Shown here: positions 13,844 to 16,766 of the stretch, one piece after another
Numbering within the stretch: position 1 is the first letter of the stretch
Layout: each line of letters starts with the position of its first letter
Origin: Prevotellaceae bacterium
GTDB taxonomy: Bacteria > Bacteroidota > Bacteroidia > Bacteroidales > Bacteroidaceae
Assembly (NCBI GenBank): GCA_030536165.1
Contig: JAUNQM010000015.1
Location: 1 to 16,766 of the forward strand
Length of the DNA stretch: 16,766 nucleotides
Direction of reading: 5' to 3'
The notes under the pieces: model-generated
Database searches by the model: none
Told to the model about the DNA's origin: nothing
The model's input: the letters and a program-made list of their open reading frames with translations, nothing else
Translations under genes and position numbers: made by a program

Positions 13844-15745
13844 ATGATTGTTATGCGTAGATTGCTTTTTTTGATTTCAGTAGTTTTGTTTGTCGCTTGC
13901 TCAGACGACAGCGAAAGCGTAAACAAGCAAGAATACTCAAAGCCAAGTGCCATTGCATCTGGAGTATGGACGAATTGTTTAGATTATGACGACAACACCG
14001 ATTATGGTGTGCTCATGAAAGTAAATGGTACGGCTGTAGAATTCACACTTTTTGATTTCGAAAAGGGCAACACAGCCTATTTCCCTGGTAATATGGTTTA
14101 CGACAACACAACAGGCATAGGAACTCTCGAAATTCCACAACGCATTTTCGAATATGGTAAAAGCACATTCCGCATGCTGACAGATTCCATCATGGAGTGT
14201 ATTCCAGAAAGCAATCCAGAAGACACAATCCATTTCATGTGGGTTGACAACAACTGCGATGATTGGTGGAATGACGAGAATAGCAATTCGGTAATAGCAG
14301 ATGTGACTGACGGTCCATTTGAGACGTATGATTTTCCAACGTCGTTTGTGCTTGACTCTGACTCTACTGCCGAAACAAGAGGTGTGCTTGACGTTCTCAA
14401 AGGAATCAAAACGGTTGTCCAAATGATCTATTACACCTTTAAGCTGGGTACTGATGTCGCTGACTATGTCAACCGAAAGAAAGGCGATGGCAAAGACGAT
14501 CGTTATAAAGCCATTCAAGATGAAATGAAGCAGTGCATTAACATATCTAAACGTGTCGATGATAACATCAATTCACTTCAAAAGCAATTAGTGGATATGA
14601 ACAATAATCTTAGCAACAGATTAAATGCCCTGGAAAATCAATATAAGGAGACAAAGTATCGTGATGCCATCTCTCAACAAAAAAGAGATCTTGGCGAGAC
14701 CTCAAAGATGCTAAACGAGCGTGACGCAATGGTAAACACGTTGCATACTCGCGCCATTGGCTATGTAGATTCAGTCATGTATATCTTGAATAATGAACCT
14801 GACGAGACTCGCTGCGTCAAACTCTATGAGTATCTCAACCAATGGGCAGCGCCACTATCAAACGAGAACTACGTCCAGAAGACTATTGCATATATCCATA
14901 AACTATGGAATGTGTACTTTGAAGGTCAGACTGGCTACCCTTACATATATGACCAATATGTATATAACATGAAGGCTTGGGAACACGAAGGCTATGAAGA
15001 TAGAGCGCTTCTTCGTGTGACTGACTTGGCATCTGCGTATGAATATGCATGGTTATCACTTATATATTTGCAGAGCTGTATTGCAACAGGAAATACTGTG
15101 TACGGAGCAAAGCCACAACCTTTGCTTGCAGAGTTAGAGAAAGAGTGCCTGAGTTTGGCTGAAGAATATCAAAAGTCACAAATTAATGAACGTAATGACG
15201 TCAGAGTATGCCAGATAGTAGGCTCCCACTTCATTTCAGAAAAGACTTTGCATATAAATGATTACTTAAGTGGGACATGGTATAGAACTAATTCTCCATG
15301 GAATCCTGAAATATTAGCATACGGTTTTGACGGCGACTATAATAAAACTAAGAAACAATTACTGACTGCAGATGAGGCTGAATGCATTTTGTCATATTAC
15401 AAGAAAATTACTGACAAATCTCTGTATTTCATTCTTCGCGACTACGGTCAGTTTGAGGCACCTGTTGTTAAAGACAGCTGGCAATCTCATAATATCATTC
15501 TTAAAGGCAATGCCAGATGCCTTGAGTATGGCTATGAAAAGTGCGAGATATATTATGAGCCGTTTGCTCGTGACAAAAGGGACGACCACACAAACATGGG
15601 AATTGTAAGACATATCAATCTCAATGAAATTGGAGGAAATGACTATCTTGGAACTGTCAGTCATAAAGGTGGACGCTTCAACTATTGGGACGGAGATTTC
15701 TACTACTATTTTGCATGGTTTAAAATCAACTCACGAAACGAATAA
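13844..15745 (+). CDS. Putative lipoprotein of unknown function with coiled coil
   Basis: A 633-aa protein I do not recognise. The N terminus is a lipoprotein signal peptide, MRRLLFLISVVLFVAC, with Cys19 as the lipidated residue, followed by acidic SDDSES as in exported Bacteroidetes surface lipoproteins. Residues about 38-135 are beta-rich with regularly spaced aromatics (GVWTNCLDYDD, VEFTLFDFEKG) and resemble a lipocalin-like fold, though not firmly. A predicted helical section starts with a moderately hydrophobic stretch, VVQMIYYTFKLGTDVADYV (191-209), then a basic GKDDR linker and a coiled coil of heptads at about 220-300 (MKQCINISKRVDDNINSLQK and onward). More helices follow to about 450, and the C-terminal ~170 residues are aromatic-rich and probably beta. 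Beta head plus long coiled coil plus hydrophobic hairpin recalls alpha-helical pore-forming toxins, but this is only a resemblance. A second ATG at 13853 is an equally possible start. It stands alone, with its own promoter. Confidence 0.85.
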   Translation: MIVMRRLLFLISVVLFVACSDDSESVNKQEYSKPSAIASGVWTNCLDYDDNTDYGVLMKVNGTAVEFTLFDFEKGNTAYFPGNMVYDNTTGIGTLEIPQRIFEYGKSTFRMLTDSIMECIPESNPEDTIHFMWVDNNCDDWWNDENSNSVIADVTDGPFETYDFPTSFVLDSDSTAETRGVLDVLKGIKTVVQMIYYTFKLGTDVADYVNRKKGDGKDDRYKAIQDEMKQCINISKRVDDNINSLQKQLVDMNNNLSNRLNALENQYKETKYRDAISQQKRDLGETSKMLNERDAMVNTLHTRAIGYVDSVMYILNNEPDETRCVKLYEYLNQWAAPLSNENYVQKTIAYIHKLWNVYFEGQTGYPYIYDQYVYNMKAWEHEGYEDRALLRVTDLASAYEYAWLSLIYLQSCIATGNTVYGAKPQPLLAELEKECLSLAEEYQKSQINERNDVRVCQIVGSHFISEKTLHINDYLSGTWYRTNSPWNPEILAYGFDGDYNKTKKQLLTADEAECILSYYKKITDKSLYFILRDYGQFEAPVVKDSWQSHNIILKGNARCLEYGYEKCEIYYEPFARDKRDDHTNMGIVRHINLNEIGGNDYLGTVSHKGGRFNYWDGDFYYYFAWFKINSRNE

Positions 15746-15783
15746 AAGCCTCCACGCTGAAATATACGGAAAGAATTAGACAC

Positions 15784-15825
15784 AAAAAAGGCCTCCGAAA
15801 GTTACGTACAAAACCTTCGGAGGCC
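15784..15825 (-). terminator. Intrinsic terminator of the fimbrillin-like gene
   Basis: GGCCTCCGAA (15790-15799) and TTCGGAGGCC (15816-15825) form a perfect 10-bp stem. Read on the minus strand the stem is followed by TTTTTT (15789-15784), the classic form for minus-strand termination. It lies between two convergent genes. On the plus strand the tail is not T-rich, so it may stop the upstream lipoprotein transcript only weakly. Confidence 0.85.
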
Positions 15826-15883
15826 GTATCATAAACATACCTTCCTTTATGAGTTTTAGTTAAGTATGTTTAGCGGTCAGTAA

Positions 15884-16766
15884 TTATTTGAAATTTTTGG
15901 CAGCAATCTTTATGAACTTAACTTTTTCATCAAAAGTTTCCACTCCAGTATATGCGGTAAAAGTCTTTTCACTTTCCCCATCGTTAAGCGTGAAGGTAAA
16001 AGGACCATCAGGGTCTTCCACATCACAGAAGCAGAATGCTACGCCGTCTGCATTACTTACTCCGCAAGTTGGTTTGCCTAGATTTTCATCATCATCTGGG
16101 TAAAATTCAAACCAGCCATATTCTGCGTTTTGAAGAACGACTGCGTGAATCTTTTGTGCATAAGGTATATTATACATATGGTCACAACTCAAAGTGTAAT
16201 TGCTTGCATTGTCCTTATTAAGTCCCGAAACTACAACCTGAACCTTAGTAAGCATCATCCAACCATCAATAGTGGCCGAGATAGTTTCTCCATCAAAAGT
16301 ATAATCCACATGATCCGCAGCACACATCAATGGAGTTATTGGAACGTCATTTTTAGTTGGAGGATAAAATTTATATATCGGTTGACTAGTATAGTTATTC
16401 ACCTTCTCGTTGTCAACAACAGCATAGTAGTCTTCTATACTATTACCCCCTTCGTAAAAACAAGAAAGTATACGAGGAGCATGTGAATCGTCAAGTGTAT
16501 AAAGAAGTCCTTGTGGATGTTTGGCATAATATTCATCAAAAGCAGCATCCCAAGAAGTGCCATTATATGTCAATGTAAGTTCTGCGCGTCCTATATGATC
16601 TCCTACCAGAGAAATTACGTCCAAATCATCAAACCAGATGTTAATCTTGTCGCCTTCTTCCCAGCCAGTCTTTGCGGCTCTGGTGCCTGAGTTACCACCG
16701 AGGTTGGCTACTTTAGGGATGGTCGTCAAATAGTCGAAACAAATATAACAATCTGATTGCCAATGT
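15884..16766 (-). CDS. Fimbrillin-like (Mfa/FimA-type) surface protein, 5' end outside window
   Basis: The frame stays open to the right edge, so the start is not visible; about 293 residues can be read. The segment NSGTRAAKTGWEEGDKINIW is typical of Bacteroidetes fimbrillin-family and related surface lipoproteins just after their signal peptide (T-rich region, then W..GD.I.v). It is followed by beta-rich, aromatic and acidic sequence (AELTLTYNGTSWDAAF, YYAVVDNEKVN, VDYTFDGETISATIDGW). The C-terminal part, GPFTFTLNDGESEKTFTA, is again beta-like. Such proteins form or decorate fimbriae, or are exported lipoproteins of unknown role. No signal peptide or lipobox is seen in the 12 residues upstream of TTIPKVANL (HWQSDCYICFDYL), which is unexpected this close to the domain start. 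A TTG at 16729 could be an internal start but is unconvincing. The terminator at 15784-15825 ends this gene. Confidence 0.6.
   Translation of the reverse strand, partial: HWQSDCYICFDYLTTIPKVANLGGNSGTRAAKTGWEEGDKINIWFDDLDVISLVGDHIGRAELTLTYNGTSWDAAFDEYYAKHPQGLLYTLDDSHAPRILSCFYEGGNSIEDYYAVVDNEKVNNYTSQPIYKFYPPTKNDVPITPLMCAADHVDYTFDGETISATIDGWMMLTKVQVVVSGLNKDNASNYTLSCDHMYNIPYAQKIHAVVLQNAEYGWFEFYPDDDENLGKPTCGVSNADGVAFCFCDVEDPDGPFTFTLNDGESEKTFTAYTGVETFDEKVKFIKIAAKNFK

Overview
The window looks like chromosomal DNA of a Bacteroidales bacterium, most likely a Prevotella-type organism. The grounds are promoters of the Bacteroidetes form (TTTG, then TAnnTTTG about 19-20 bp later), start codons without Shine-Dalgarno sequences, a long (~310 aa) NusB, many lipoproteins and a fimbrillin-like surface protein. 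I recognised these by eye and ran no database search.

Layout. 1-422 is the C-terminal part of a MATE-family transporter. 423-699 separates it from the convergent gene tex and holds an array of five 13-bp palindromes with a 23/24-bp period. 700-3892 carries nusB and tex on the minus strand, both linked to RNA metabolism. A divergent promoter region follows, then rplY (L25/Ctc), pth and a lipoprotein-like alpha/beta hydrolase on the plus strand to 6138. A bidirectional terminator near 6360-6401 separates these from a six-gene minus-strand operon, read lplA-gcvT-gcvH-gcvPA-gcvPB-lpd (12843 down to 6461). It encodes a complete glycine cleavage system (T, H, split P, L proteins) plus a ligase that can lipoylate the H protein. 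The genes overlap or nearly abut, and a consensus promoter lies just upstream of lplA.

12844-13843 is a 1-kb stretch without a convincing gene. It holds the gcv promoter, a long inverted repeat, a terminator-like hairpin, a 124-nt segment that folds on paper into a compact four-way junction, another strong hairpin, a second array of the 23-bp-period palindromes, and a promoter whose -7 box is bracketed by a perfect inverted repeat. That promoter drives a 633-aa lipoprotein of unknown function (13844-15745). A terminator hairpin separates it from a convergent, 5'-truncated fimbrillin-like gene running off the right edge.

The protein-coding genes are mostly ordinary housekeeping functions. The unusual material is non-coding: the two phased palindrome arrays and the cloverleaf-like RNA candidate. 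Lesser oddities are an Lpd that appears to lack about 22 residues of its FAD domain and starts at TTG, a single-domain LplA, and the orphan lipoprotein.
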